The notes under the pieces were generated by a model that did no database searches, was not told the DNA's origin, and saw nothing but the letters and a program-made list of their open reading frames with translations. From contig NC_083394.1 of NCBI RefSeq assembly GCF_030864355.1, positions 2,914,001-2,978,000 on the forward strand: a stretch of DNA of 64,000 bases. The letters are read 5' to 3'. The stretch comes from Cutaneotrichosporon cavernicola (taxonomy: Eukaryota; Basidiomycota; Tremellomycetes; Trichosporonales; Trichosporonaceae). The position numbers and the translations under genes are program-made. Below, in pieces: positions 46,501 to 57,618 of the stretch; position 1 is the first letter of the stretch, and each line of letters opens with the position of its first letter.

Positions 46501-47724
46501 GTCCCCATCCATTTCCTTTTCCAGGGGCACTACCTACGCTGTCGTTCCTTACCCAGAGTATGTGTGCAACGTGATAAATTTCGGTGCTGCTGTCATGATA
46601 CGTGTGGCCGTTGCGCGAGTATGAGGACGATGCAGAGACGCGACAGCAACAATCGGCGTATGTACAATCCGGGAGGGCTCACACGGTGCTCACGAGCCCT
46701 CGAGTCCTCCTCCAACATGTACGAGAGCGAGTCAATATTGGAGATTGTAACCTTGAAGATCCTCGTGCGCATGCTGTATACTCCTCCTGTTTCCCCGGCA
46801 CCGGACACAAGGTCAGAGACGTTGAGAGCCAATTGTCTTCCATTTTGTATGTAAACAACTGCCTTCAGCGCTCACAACTGCATAGATTATCTCAGATCGA
46901 GCCCCTCCACGTACCACTATCTGCAAAGAGTAAATCCTCTCTGATGCCTCCTCCCGCGGGGCGATCAAGTTCTTCGCCGTAAATAGATTGCCGAAGTGGC
47001 ACCTACAGACTAAACCATTGTAACTTTCCTGACCCTTATGCATGGATCAGCCGAATTGAGATGTGCCTCAGCGCGCAGTTCGTGCATGTGTCTGTAGGAG
47101 AGGCGCAAGCTTGAAGTTGGAGCTGGAGAAATCCGGCAACGCAAATGGTGAGGGCTTGGTGACCTTCGGTCAGCCAAGTCCCCTCTCATGTTTGGAGATT
47201 GCGAATCGACTTGGTACATGTAGAGAAGCGCTCGAACCCTGTCAGAGCAGTAGTACGATGTATGATTCAGCGCCACACAGATCGAGCTTAGACCAATTGT
47301 GTCTGTCCACAGCGGGCTGATTTTACACAAGCTTTGCAGTCGAGCTGACTGGTTAATCTGGAATGACAGCTACAAGACGAGAGGGGAGGGCGCGAGGCTG
47401 CCGAGGACTTGTGGATCGAAGCCCAAGGGAAGTTGGACGAACAAATGGTTGAACGGCATGAAGTACAGTACATGTAAAGACAAGGTGGCCGAGGCTGAGA
47501 ACAAGCTCATGGAGGTCAAGAAAAAGGTCATGGAAATGGAGCGCAAGTACGCTGACTTGGAGAACAAGGACGGGCAATGGGAGAACGAGAGAGCAGGGTC
47601 CAAAACCAGCGAGGCGCTTGTTGTGGATACATAGTATTTACCGATAGTCGGTTTGCTCGGGACGGAAGGAGGTGGATGCAGGTCCAATGTAGCCGTATTG
47701 ACTTGGGGACAAGGTGATACATAC
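46501..47724. other. Gene relic region with a short coiled-coil ORF
   Basis: No intact gene. At 47458-47634 (+) a 58-aa reading has strong heptads (KVAEAENKLMEVKKKVMEME) and ends at TAG. Upstream the same frame is weakly coding. It may be another fragment of the relic to the left or the last exon of a lost gene. Confidence 0.35.
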
Positions 47725-48063
47725 CTAACACTCGATCTCCCACTCGAGGGGCTCGGTTTCCTTCCGGATGTTTGAAACCTCTCGCGCGATGCCCACTGGA
47801 GGGAACGCAACCCCTGTGTACTTGAGCCAGACAGACGGCAAAGGCCGGGCCTCGGACACCTGCTCGCTTTCGTTGCCGCTAATCTGGTGGTTGTCGTTGT
47901 CGCCATCCGAACTGCACAAGTCCCAGTCGAGGTCGAAGGGAAGAATTTGGTCGTCGGGAAGAAGGGGTGGGTGGACCATCGTCGCACCACAGCAGGAGCA
48001 GGGTTTGATGAGAGCGATCTTGCCGAAGGCCAGCTCATGCCGCCTTGTGAGGAAGTTGCCCAT
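47725..48063 (-). CDS. Possible small orphan protein
   Basis: ORF of 112 aa from ATG 48063 (MGNFLTRRHELAFGKIALI). It contains CSCCG, an acidic DLCSSDGDND stretch and an ordered-looking end (SVWLKYTGVAFPPVGIAREV). A TATAAG lies about 120 bp upstream on the same strand (48180-48185), which favours this start over the in-frame GTG/ATG readings further up. I recognise no family. Confidence 0.4.
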   Translation of the reverse strand: MGNFLTRRHELAFGKIALIKPCSCCGATMVHPPLLPDDQILPFDLDWDLCSSDGDNDNHQISGNESEQVSEARPLPSVWLKYTGVAFPPVGIAREVSNIRKETEPLEWEIEC

Positions 48064-48558
48064 GTCGAGTGTGGAGACGGGTCGAGTGTTGAGAGGTGTG
48101 TTGAGACGCAACGCTGAAGTCGTCGAGAGTGGTAGTGGAGTCAAGTGGTGAGGAGTTGTTGGACACAAGTTCTGCATGTACTTATACTGAGAGAGGCTCA
48201 GTGTGCTCATATGGGCAGCATTTTCGACTCGACAGCTCGACAGCTCGACAGGTGGCGTATACTAAAAATGTATGTTTGAGGCGCAATTCAATTTCCGCAC
48301 ATCGCGATCAATTGGGCGTGGCGGAATGTGAGAGACCCATCCGGCTAATGGATGTATGAATGACTATTGACGTTCACAGTTGTCTGACTAGCTGTCTATT
48401 GACATCCTCCCTAATTTTAAGCAAACGTGCCAAAGCCAAACTTCCAAGCGCCGATGAGAACCGCTATAATAATAATGAGGAGAACTGTAGTGGCGTACCA
48501 GATACCACCGTACATCTTAACTACTCGTTGGCGCTAGGGTCACCGACCATTGTTCGTG

Positions 48559-48577
48559 ACTAACGACCATCGTTAGT
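48559..48577. repeat. Inverted repeat with 8-bp arms
   Basis: ACTAACGA, three-base spacer CCA, then TCGTTAGT. Confidence 0.8.
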
Positions 48578-48600
48578 GAGTAACGACTATTCGTTCGTCG

Positions 48601-48618
48601 GTGACGAGTACTCGTCAC
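48601..48618. repeat. Perfect 18-bp palindrome
   Basis: GTGACGAGTACTCGTCAC equals its own reverse complement. It lies 23 bp after the previous inverted repeat in a block rich in ACGA/TCGT steps. Confidence 0.9.
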
Positions 48619-50237
48619 AGTCCCATGATATATAGTACATTATCCTTCCAAAGCTTCTCGTATCCATTTTGCCGCCAAGGCTGTTCAAAGATACAAGGAG
48701 AAAATTAGCGCTCGATACGCGGAGTAAACTCAGATGGCGAGGTGATACCGTCAGCACGCCGTTGAGATGGAGGGGGAGATGGAGATGGAGATGGTGGTTG
48801 CTTTTGCTATCGACATCGGATTTGGTCGGGTCGGCGGAGGTGCTATCCTCCTTGTGGTTGGAGTGTACGCAGTAGAATGCTTGAAGCGGTCGTATTGGAA
48901 GTATGAGGAGGCGTGATCCCAAGCAGTGATACGACCTCGGGAACCGCCACACGCCACCTCAGCGCTCGCCACCTCCACCCTCAATTACCCAACTCGCTGG
49001 CAATCATCGATTCCGGGTCTCTACCATTCGCCACTACCAACCACCCAGTACATGCACGCAAATTCCGACAACCGCATCCAAGCGACTACGACGCGCCAAG
49101 TTTCATTGAATACATGTGGCCAGGCGGTGCTATGTAGAGACCGTCTCTAGACTGCTGGCCGGCCAGGCTAGTTGGCCATCGATGGACCAGGCGCGTCACG
49201 ACCACCACCCACGTAACCAATCTCCTCTCACCTTATTGGATGCATTGAATATTCAAGAAAACAACATTCAGGTGTATTGATCTACTCATCGCACTGTCAA
49301 CACTCGACAATGGACCTCTGTACAGCAGGCGAGGACTTGAATTTGCCTCATCACGGGAATGCCCCAGTTAAACTGACGAAACACCTCCTCACGGTAAGAA
49401 TTCGGATGATGCGGAAGGGGTTCCAAGGTGAGCGTATACCGAGAACAGACATTTAGCCGCTGGATGTCCCATGTACTGTACGAATCAGCAACGTCGTGAT
49501 TGGTGTGCGCGTGATTTGTAGTAGATGTTGGTACAGCGTACATCCTCGGTAGGGTGTATCTAGATCCAATTACCCGCCACGATTCATGTAATCCAGGCAC
49601 TCTGGCAGCCCTATGCATTGAATCATCTTGTGTCGACGTGCCAATGTCTTGACACCGTCTCGAAGATGTCTCCCGTAGAGGAAGTTTTGTTGAATACCAA
49701 CAAACGGCATAAAGCCTGGGATCAGCACTGTCAGTTTGTTCTACCTTCCAACATGGGCTGCGAGAGATGGGCCTCGAGCCCGACTATACGACTGTTTAGA
49801 TATACGTGGCCGCCGATATTGGCCCTTATAACAAGGTGGCAGAGTCACCACTGAGCACATTACGAAGCGTGCAAGCTCGCCGCCGGGCTGCACACCATCT
49901 TCAGTCGAGCCGCGTACCGCCGACTCCAACGCCTTGACCATTGCGTCGGCTCTCCGCCCGGCGTTCCAAAACGGTAATTCCCGGTCTGCTGCGTGAGAAG
50001 GTGGAAAACAGTAAGTGAAAACAGTAAGACACTCGCACTGAATGTGCTCTGTATTGAATCAACAATTCGGTGGAATGCTGTGTATCAATCTCTCGCAAAG
50101 AACAGTCAGTGGCTTGCCGGGTGAATTCGCGGCGACTCAGTTCAGCATTTAACGCTGCAATTGCACCCACTCTCTTCTTCTCATTACACTTCTCACCTCT
50201 CACCTCTCATCCCCACATCCTCTCTACACCATATACC

Positions 50238-50917
50238 ATGGAGTACCACCTTCTCAACACCATTTTTGCACCCCCTACCATGGGCTACAACATGGACTAC
50301 AACGTGGACTACAACCTCACCGACAGCGAGAGCACGTTCACTTTCGTCTCGGTAAGCTTTTTGACGAGATGGACTGACACAAGATCGACGACTCGTTCGA
50401 CCACTACGAGTGGAGCGAGTTCACCGAGGATACCATGGTTAACGAGGAAGCAGCCCAGGACTACGCTCCCATAGCCCAGGACTACGCTCCCATCCTGTTA
50501 ACCTCCGCCCTTGATGCTGCCGCCGGCGCGCTTCCCACGCTCGCCCGCAACCTCCGCTTTGCTGCCGACCGCCTGCGCACTTTTGACCAGGAGAGCGCTC
50601 TTACCTCGCCCCACGACGCTCTTCGGGCCAGTTGTGAGAAGCTGCTCGCGCGGTGCCACCGTTTCGGCCTCGCGGGTGCGGCCCTCACCCTCATGTGGGT
50701 GGTCGGCTGGATCGTTTTTGCCGCTTCGGCCCCAAACCTTGACGGAGGAGACGTGGTGCTCATTCTGGGCATTACGGGTGGCGCGATGATCATGGGCTTC
50801 ATGATGCTGCTCATCCTTCTGCTTGTCATGCTCGTCATGCTCCTGGTTGCGGTGTTACTGTCTACGGTGGCTGCTGTGCTCGTTCTTTGTTCTGAGCGCC
50901 TCCAGAACGAATGGTGA
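50238..50917 (+). CDS. Small predicted membrane protein, unknown
   Basis: Exons 50238..50351 and 50384..50917 give 215 aa, with a 32-nt intron ending CTGACACAAG. The N-terminus is Tyr/Asn/Asp-rich with repeats (GYNMDYNVDYNL) and a perfect duplication of AQDYAPI. The C-terminal half has two membrane segments (LTLMWVVGWIVFAAS and a very long Leu/Met/Val stretch at about 165-205) with a short SERLQNEW tail. I recognise no family. The typical intron supports a real gene. It sits in the gene-poor zone. Confidence 0.6.
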
Positions 50918-52631
50918 GCCTTGCCACCCGGGGGCCGGGGTGAGCCACAGCGCGTGGCCGCGTCGCTGGCGCTCAACATCGTGCCACTCACCTGGCCCTC
51001 AATACTTCGTAGTCACGTGACCAAAGAACACAGGCTTCCCGTTCCGTAGATATACCCCGTAAACCGTAGCCCTGCTACGGGACGTATGAATCGCTCCGTT
51101 ACTCTCGACGACCTCTTTCGCTACTTTTCAAGCCCTCAATATCATCTTCTCTCGGCCTCGAGCCTCCCGGCGTCGGTGACGGCTCCCTCTACGGCAACAT
51201 CGTGCTGCGGTATTAGGGGGGTGGGTGGGTGTAGGTCAACATTGCAGATTACAGGGGAGGCAACTTGGTTTCAACTTGGGCCACATGGAGCATTTTCCTC
51301 GAGAAGTGCTCACCTGGTCTGCCCCCGACGCGAATGGGCAGGTACTACTCATTCAGTGCTTTGCCCGTGGTACGGGGTGGGAACACATTCGGTGTGAGAG
51401 TTCCGCTCCTGCGCTCCCGGGGCGCGCGCACACTGACTAGCTTTGACCATTGTCCGTTTCGATGCTAAATTTGACTGTTTCCTCTTGGAAGAACCGTGTC
51501 ATTGTGTCACAGCGCTGTTCAGATTTGATGCAAGGCCGTTCGCCGTCATAAGGTTGCAGAGGCGCGTAGAGGGAGAGCCTGCGCGGCTACCCCAGACAAA
51601 CGTCCGCGACAGGTACCTACGCTGTCGACGTTGTCAGCTCAGCGAGCTGCCGAGGCGAGATTGCCGGGACCGCAGGAGGGGAAAGCAGTCGGCAACCAGG
51701 GCCGATTCATGCTGTTGAAGTGAAGGAGCTAGTTATACCTCCGTAACGAGATCAGGAATCTCACGGAAACCACCCTCAATGACACGCCTCGTCAAAAATC
51801 TATATCGCTATTCGTCGTTCATGTCGGATAACCTCGAAGGCTCGTGCATACTCAGTGTAGATAGTAAAATTAAATATATGCTTTGCTCGTACATGTAACT
51901 ACTGTATTATGCATTCTCTTCGTACCTCATTCCAACAGCACAACATTCGCAGGTGTGGTAGGCTACAGCGTATATGTAGCAGTCAAGAAAGGAAGCCCCT
52001 CGCTTGCTGAAGCCATAGAGAATGCGGCCCTGGCGCTTGAGAGCGTACACGAAGGCAAGGCTGGGGGCCGTCTTGCGCTTGGCGTGCTCGGCCTAGGTGA
52101 CCGCGTAACGGATGACGACCTAAGCTGGTGTGAGTGGACCGGGGGCATGACCAGACGAGAATCATGGGCCGAGGTGATAACAGCCGAGGAAGCGCCAAAT
52201 CAGGTGCAAGCCGAGAAAGGCCGGGTTGACTCCACCGCGGGGAAGGTGGATGGCATCAACGCAGAAACTCACGAAAACTCTGGAGTACCCCAACAGTCTC
52301 CTCGTAAACGAGTCAAGAGAATCACCACTCGGGCACGGCGGGCGAGACTGCGCATTGCCGGCTTGGTGATACCCCTCGTGTCAGTTAGCCTACGGTTAGT
52401 CTCACTGGCTGTTGTCATGCAAGATCATAGGGTGGGGTTGCGACCTCCCATGCCAAGGCCTTTGGCGCCGTGGTCAGCGATTCAACTAGTGGAATGTAGC
52501 CGCGGATTCCGGGGTTTACATGGAGGTCTGGTATCTAGCTGTGATTTACAGCAGGGTAAGGGCCTAGGGCCAATAACAAAGGCATGATGACCAAGCTGCA
52601 AACTGCACGTCACGTCTTCTTCAGTTTCAGT
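50918..52631. other. Intergenic with an orphan reading frame
   Basis: A plus-strand frame at about 51949-52587 ([23 protein letters not shown] through RRARLRIAGLVIPLVSVSL) looks partly coding with a membrane-like segment. No ATG opens it, and an AG acceptor at 51952 has no clear donor exon upstream. It may be the 3' part of a gene or a relic. Nothing else is recognised. Confidence 0.3.
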
Positions 52632-54385
52632 CTAGTCCCAAAGCCACGAGATGAATCGTAGGGGCCGTGGTGACTGCTTAACCTTCTCCTCCGGGAGCGC
52701 CTCAATGGCCGACAGGATCTCCTCGAGCGGTATGTCGGCGAGATGGACCCAGCGCGTCTTCTTGATGAGCTTCCAGCCTAAGAAGACAACTGCGACTAGA
52801 CCAATATCCCTGTTGTCAACCCTGCAGTTCAGAGGTACTCACAGGTAGGCAGTGATGAAGCCGGATACCGACCAGTTGCCCTTTGTGAACACGGCAAAGC
52901 CGTTAGTCAGGAGGATGACGATGCAGAAAAACAGGGCGACAGCAGACGAGTAGGCTAATGTTAGCGTGTACTAGTATATTGACAGCTCACGGGTCCACGA
53001 GTTGTGCCATGGAAGCCGGTGAGGATCGATCCCCTGTACACGGAAAGCCATGCGTAGGCGAATATGGTTGACGAGCACGCACGACCAGGATATGAGGACG
53101 CCGCAGCCGACAAGCGAGACGAACCAATAGAACACTGTGATAGCGCTAGAACTAAGTGCCATGAATGCGAGGAACGAACTCAGGACGTAAGTTGTCACTG
53201 CTGCCCAAGGGGTGCCCCATCGGGTCGTGCGGAGGAAGAGGCGAGGCGCTTGCCCCTTCAGTGCAAGGGAGTAGAGAACGCGCGAACCGGACAGGAGAGC
53301 CTGGTTACCGCTACTCCATGCGCTGGTGATCACAACAGCGTTGACAATGTGCGGGATCGCCTTGACCCCTGCCGCTGCCGTGGCGAGAACAAATGGCGAG
53401 GTCGCCGCTGTTCCTGAGTCTTCGGCAAGCCGGGGGTCGTTGGAGGGCACGATCATGCCGACGACAAGGACCGCGAGGACGTAGAAGAGGGCGACCCTGG
53501 CGAAAACCCTCTTGCAGGCTTTCGGTATGACTGCACGTGGGTGCTTCATTTCGGCCGCCGCCATAGCTATACTCTCGATCCCCGAGAAGGAGAAGACGGC
53601 GTTAATCAGCACGCTCCAGAAACCGAGGAATCGGCCCCAACTCCCCTCCGCGATGTACGGCACGAACGGCCCCGGATCGCGCCAGTATCGGAATCCTACG
53701 CGCTCTACGCCTCTCACGCCGCCCAGAGCAGTGATGAGACCGAGGAAGATAATGCCCACGATAAGCAGGATCTTGAGGATGGCCAAGACGAATTCGATCT
53801 CTCCGAAATAGCGGATCTTGCTGTACGCAACGAGGGCAGTTAGGACAATGAAAGTCATGATCCAGGCTGAGGGGTTTACGTCCGTCCAGTATCCGAAGAG
53901 GACGCAGATGGCGGATATCTCCGAGGGGATCTGTTTTAGTAGAGGAGAGAGGGTGATTCACCGATAGCCAGGTGCCGTAGACGATGGTCCAGCCAAGCGC
54001 AAAGCCCAGGGCTGGGTCTGTAATAGCCTCGGCGTGTTGCACGAACGAGCCAGTGACGGGAAGGAGGGTTGACACTTCGCCGAGAGCGAACTGTACGGCG
54101 CATACGATGAGACCAATGAACAGATAGCCCAGTAGTGAGCCGCGGGGACCACCGGTCGAGATACTACCTCCCAAAGAGAGGAAGAGACCGGTCCCGATCG
54201 CGCCTGGCGTCAGGCTCAGTCAGAGGGGTCTACGCACCGGCAAGTGCGATCATGGAGACATGGCGCTGGGAGAGACCACGCTTGAGGTCGCGCTCCTCGT
54301 GCACCGTAAGCACGTCGCCAGATGCCTGCAGATGCTCCGGCGCCACCACTTTGTCATTGCTCTCGACGTGGGTGAGCTTCTCCAT
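52632..54385 (-). CDS. Amino-acid permease (APC superfamily, YAT/AAT family), copy A
   Basis: Exons are 54385..54238, 54203..53962, 53930..52991, 52954..52843 and 52809..52632, 539 aa. Introns are 34, 31, 36 and 33 nt. The cytosolic N-terminus ends in RGLSQRHVSMIALAGAIGTGLF, the substrate-binding first helix of fungal amino-acid permeases. About twelve helices follow, with the family blocks GEVSTLLPVTGSF, FSFSGIESIAMAAAEMKHP and VNAVVITSAWSSGNQALLSGSR. It is a plasma-membrane proton-coupled importer and its substrate is not predictable by eye. It lies in tandem with a second permease 490 bp upstream on the same strand. The two are clearly different in sequence, so this is not a recent duplication. 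Confidence 0.92.
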
Positions 54386-54875
54386 GGTGGGCTGGAGCTG
54401 TGAGTGGGTGCTGTGGTGGTAGAAAGTGGAACGGGCACATTGCTGGGCAGCGGCCAATGTAGGTACTGTAACCACAGTGCTGATGAGAATGTGTGTCAGA
54501 CATTAAGTTTATGAGCATCCACGTGCTGGCTTGGAACTCGGCAGCTGGACGAAACATGTCGCAATCTGGGACTCGGGTGCCGTCATTTCTATCATACACC
54601 AGCCGCGGCTGAGGCTAATCACGATTCAGTTCAGCGAACTAGCTGTTATAAGCCCTGTTTAGCCTTGCTTTCTGTGACGCCCTGAAACTCGAATGACATT
54701 CACGTCAGCCCGTCCACACATCAGCAGCAACCCCGTCATCATGGTGACTGTTTCGTGCGCGAAGATTGTAGCCGTTGCATACATATAATCTTATCTCAAC
54801 CGAAACAACGTTTGTGAACTAGTACGTCCTACACCAATTTCCCACGGAAAAACTATAATTAATGAGTATGTACAA
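54386..54875. promoter_or_regulatory. Promoter region of permease A
   Basis: A 490-bp gap between the two tandem permeases. No other feature is seen. Confidence 0.4.
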
Positions 54876-56732
54876 CTAAGCCAAGTCGCGAGCATACTTG
54901 GTGCCGACCAGAGAGGCAGCCGGACCAGCGCTGAGATCAATCTCGTCGATTGGGATCCAGCGGTCGCGGCGGTAGATCTGCCAGCCACCCCAGCAGACAA
55001 TGACGAAGGGGATGGAAATGTAGGCGGCGAGGAACTCCTCGTAGTCAAACTTGGGAATGAACGCCTTGAGGCCGTTGAAGATGATGACGAGCAGGAAGCC
55101 GACGATACAGAACCAAGCCATGTACGGCTGTGCCCAGGAGCGGAGAGTGAACTGGTGGCGGTCGACACCCTGGCGGTCGCACGCCTTCTTGAACCGAACA
55201 AAGCAGAAGCAGATCGACGCCCAGCACACGAGCTTGAGCAGCGCGGTGAGGTTCGAGAGCCAGTCGAACGCCTTGCTGGCGCCGTCCGAGAGCGAGAGAT
55301 AAGCGAGGGGGCCGAACGCCGCACCTAGGCAAACGCCAACCCATGGGACACCAGACTTGGTGGTCCAGAGGAAGCACTTGAAACCGCAACCGTTGCGCGT
55401 CATGCCCATGAGCGTGCGAGCGAACGCGTACAGGCTCTCGTTTCCCGCCGACCACGCCGACGTGATAACAACAGCGTTGATTACGTGGGCAAGCGCGTCC
55501 ACACCGTTGCGCTTCGCGACCAAAACGAACGGCGAGCGGTTCGCAGTGCTGCTGTTCTTGTTCGCCGCGATCAGCTCTGGGTCGTCGTAGCGGATATTGA
55601 GGCTCAGGATGAGGATCGAGATGACATATAGGCCGCCGATACGGTAGAAAACCTACGAGGTGGTCAGCCTTGGCCACAAACGCGAAAAAAAAATGTCCAA
55701 CTCACAGTGCGGACGCATGTCCTGAGGGTCTTGCGCGGGTTCTTGGCCTCTCCGGCTACCATGGCGATTGCCTCAATACCGGCAAACGAGAAGGCAGCGC
55801 GGGTAAGGACACTCCAGAAGCCCACAAAGCTGGCAAGGTTCTTGTTCCCGATGCCGAGGTAGGACGGGTTGAAGGGAGCCTCGCGCCAGTACCTGCCGCC
55901 AACGAAGACTTTGTGTCCCGGGATGCCGCCGAGGTTGGCGATAAGGCCGAAGATGATCAGAACGAGGAGCATGGTAATCTTGATCACACCCTGAATGTCA
56001 GCCGCGGTAGAATGGCAGATAAGGCCTCACCATGACAAACTCGACCTCGCCCCACCAGCGAACGCCGAACATGTTGGCGGCCAAGGTGACGAAGAGGAAG
56101 ACGGTGATGTAGATTGCAGCGTGCTTAGCATTATCGTCCCAGTACCCGATGAGGACGGCGATGGCTGACAGCTCGGACGGGACGGAAAGGCCGACAGTGA
56201 AGCAATAAGTCATGCCGAGCATGAACCCAAAGCTCTCGTTGACTACTGGTTAGCTCACGACACCGACACACACTCACCGTAACGCGCTCCGAGCTCGGAG
56301 AAGCCACCGATGGTGGGGTTGAAGCAGATGAGCTCGCCCTGACGTCAGCACGGTGCACAGACAATCCCTTTCGGCAGGTCAACTCACCAAGCAGTACATC
56401 ATGCAACCGATGATGATACCCATGACCAGGTAGCCGAGGAAGCATCCAACGGCACCTCCCTGTGCGATGGCAGCTCCTGAGGAGAGGAACAAACCGGTGC
56501 CAATCGTACCAGCGATAGCAATCATCGAACAGACGCGCGTGGACAGGGCACGTTTGGTGCCGTGGTCGCCCTCGCCTGTCGTGGCGAGTTCCTGGTCGCG
56601 GAACTCCCAGTGGGCGCCCTTGTCACGGTCGTGGTTATTGTAAGCATCCTGCACATTTGTCGTGACGTCCTCCTTAGAAAGAACGGGTTGGTCGTAGTAG
56701 ATGCCTGCCTTCTCTTGATGGTGTTGCTGCAT
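54876..56732 (-). CDS. Amino-acid permease (APC superfamily, YAT/AAT family), copy B
   Basis: Exons are 56732..56388, 56338..56278, 56242..56031, 55990..55706 and 55652..54876, 559 aa. Introns are 49, 35, 40 and 53 nt. The N-terminal tail is His/Asp/Asn-rich, then RVCSMIAIAGTIGTGLFLSS. GELICFNPTIGGFSELGARYV, FSFAGIEAIAMVAGEAKNP and VVITSAWSAGNESLYAFAR are the expected permease blocks. The C-terminal WGGWQIYRRDRWIP end is typical. It imports amino acids at the plasma membrane, with unknown specificity. Its start faces the divergent lysA gene across 886 bp, so the two could be co-regulated. Confidence 0.93.
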
Positions 56733-57618
56733 GATGGGAGATGGGGGAGACGCTGAACCTCGGGCGCTTGAGCTTGTTTATGGGTGGGCCAGTGCTGCCC
56801 ATATGGATATGGGCCTATGATGCACATCGGTCCTTGCAGGGAGCAATCGTTTAACTGAGGCACCAAATCGGCACCGTACCAGAGCTCGACAAGGATCACA
56901 GGACCTGACAAGCAAAGTATGGGTGCCTTGGCTTGCGTAAATTGTTCGGCCTAACTGCAGAGCGCGGCGTACTCAAGAGGATGAACGGGTTGGCAATAAC
57001 CTCAGAAACGTGTGGGGGGAGCTGTTGTCAGCCACCACATGATCATCACATGCTTGGTTGGAGCGACAGATTGGCCGGGGACATTATTTCCCGTCCCTGA
57101 CTGATGACCAGGATTATCCCCTGTTGGCTTGGGAGCTTGCGCGCTGAACCGCGTGAATGCCCACCGCCGAAGGCCGATCAGAGTCGACGCTGCAGTGGGC
57201 TCGTAGGGAGGATATCTTCGGCGTCTTCCTGCCCACTGTGGAGATCAACTTTCAGGTCACAAGACAAGACTGGGGTATGTTGAGCGCCCTCTCGTTACGA
57301 GGGTATCTTCCTCACTCGCCTGGGGTTGCCCTGCCTATACGGCCGTGCGGGCCGGGCCACGGGGTGGCGGCCCGCGGGCGGAACGTCCGCGGTATGTGGG
57401 ATTAGGGGGTTTATCGATACCCCGATACGTTGGTTTCATGGGACCCTAGAGAGCCCCGGTCACGTCGGGCCACTTCGCATTTTGGCGGTGACAGCCGCAG
57501 GTCAGAGATATACGACTCTATACGACGCGCATCAGCTGGATCTTGCGGTTCATGCCGCCCAGAGATTACACAATTTCCCACGTCGCCCTTCATACACAAT
57601 CTCCCACCTCTCCGAATC
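56733..57618. promoter_or_regulatory. Divergent promoter region between permease B and lysA
   Basis: 886 bp between two divergent ATGs. No ORF with a domain is present. A shared regulatory region is possible from position only. Confidence 0.45.

Larger units (their letters stand above)
48064..50237. other. Intergenic, 2.2 kb, with palindromes
   Basis: No gene is recognised. A 60-bp block at 48559-48618 has two inverted repeats (separate entries). A GGAGAT-type microsatellite lies near 48770. Confidence 0.5.

Noticed and set aside
44000..47700. Transposon remnant as the explanation for the decayed zone
   Set aside because: I saw no transposase, reverse transcriptase or integrase motif and no terminal repeats flanking the zone.
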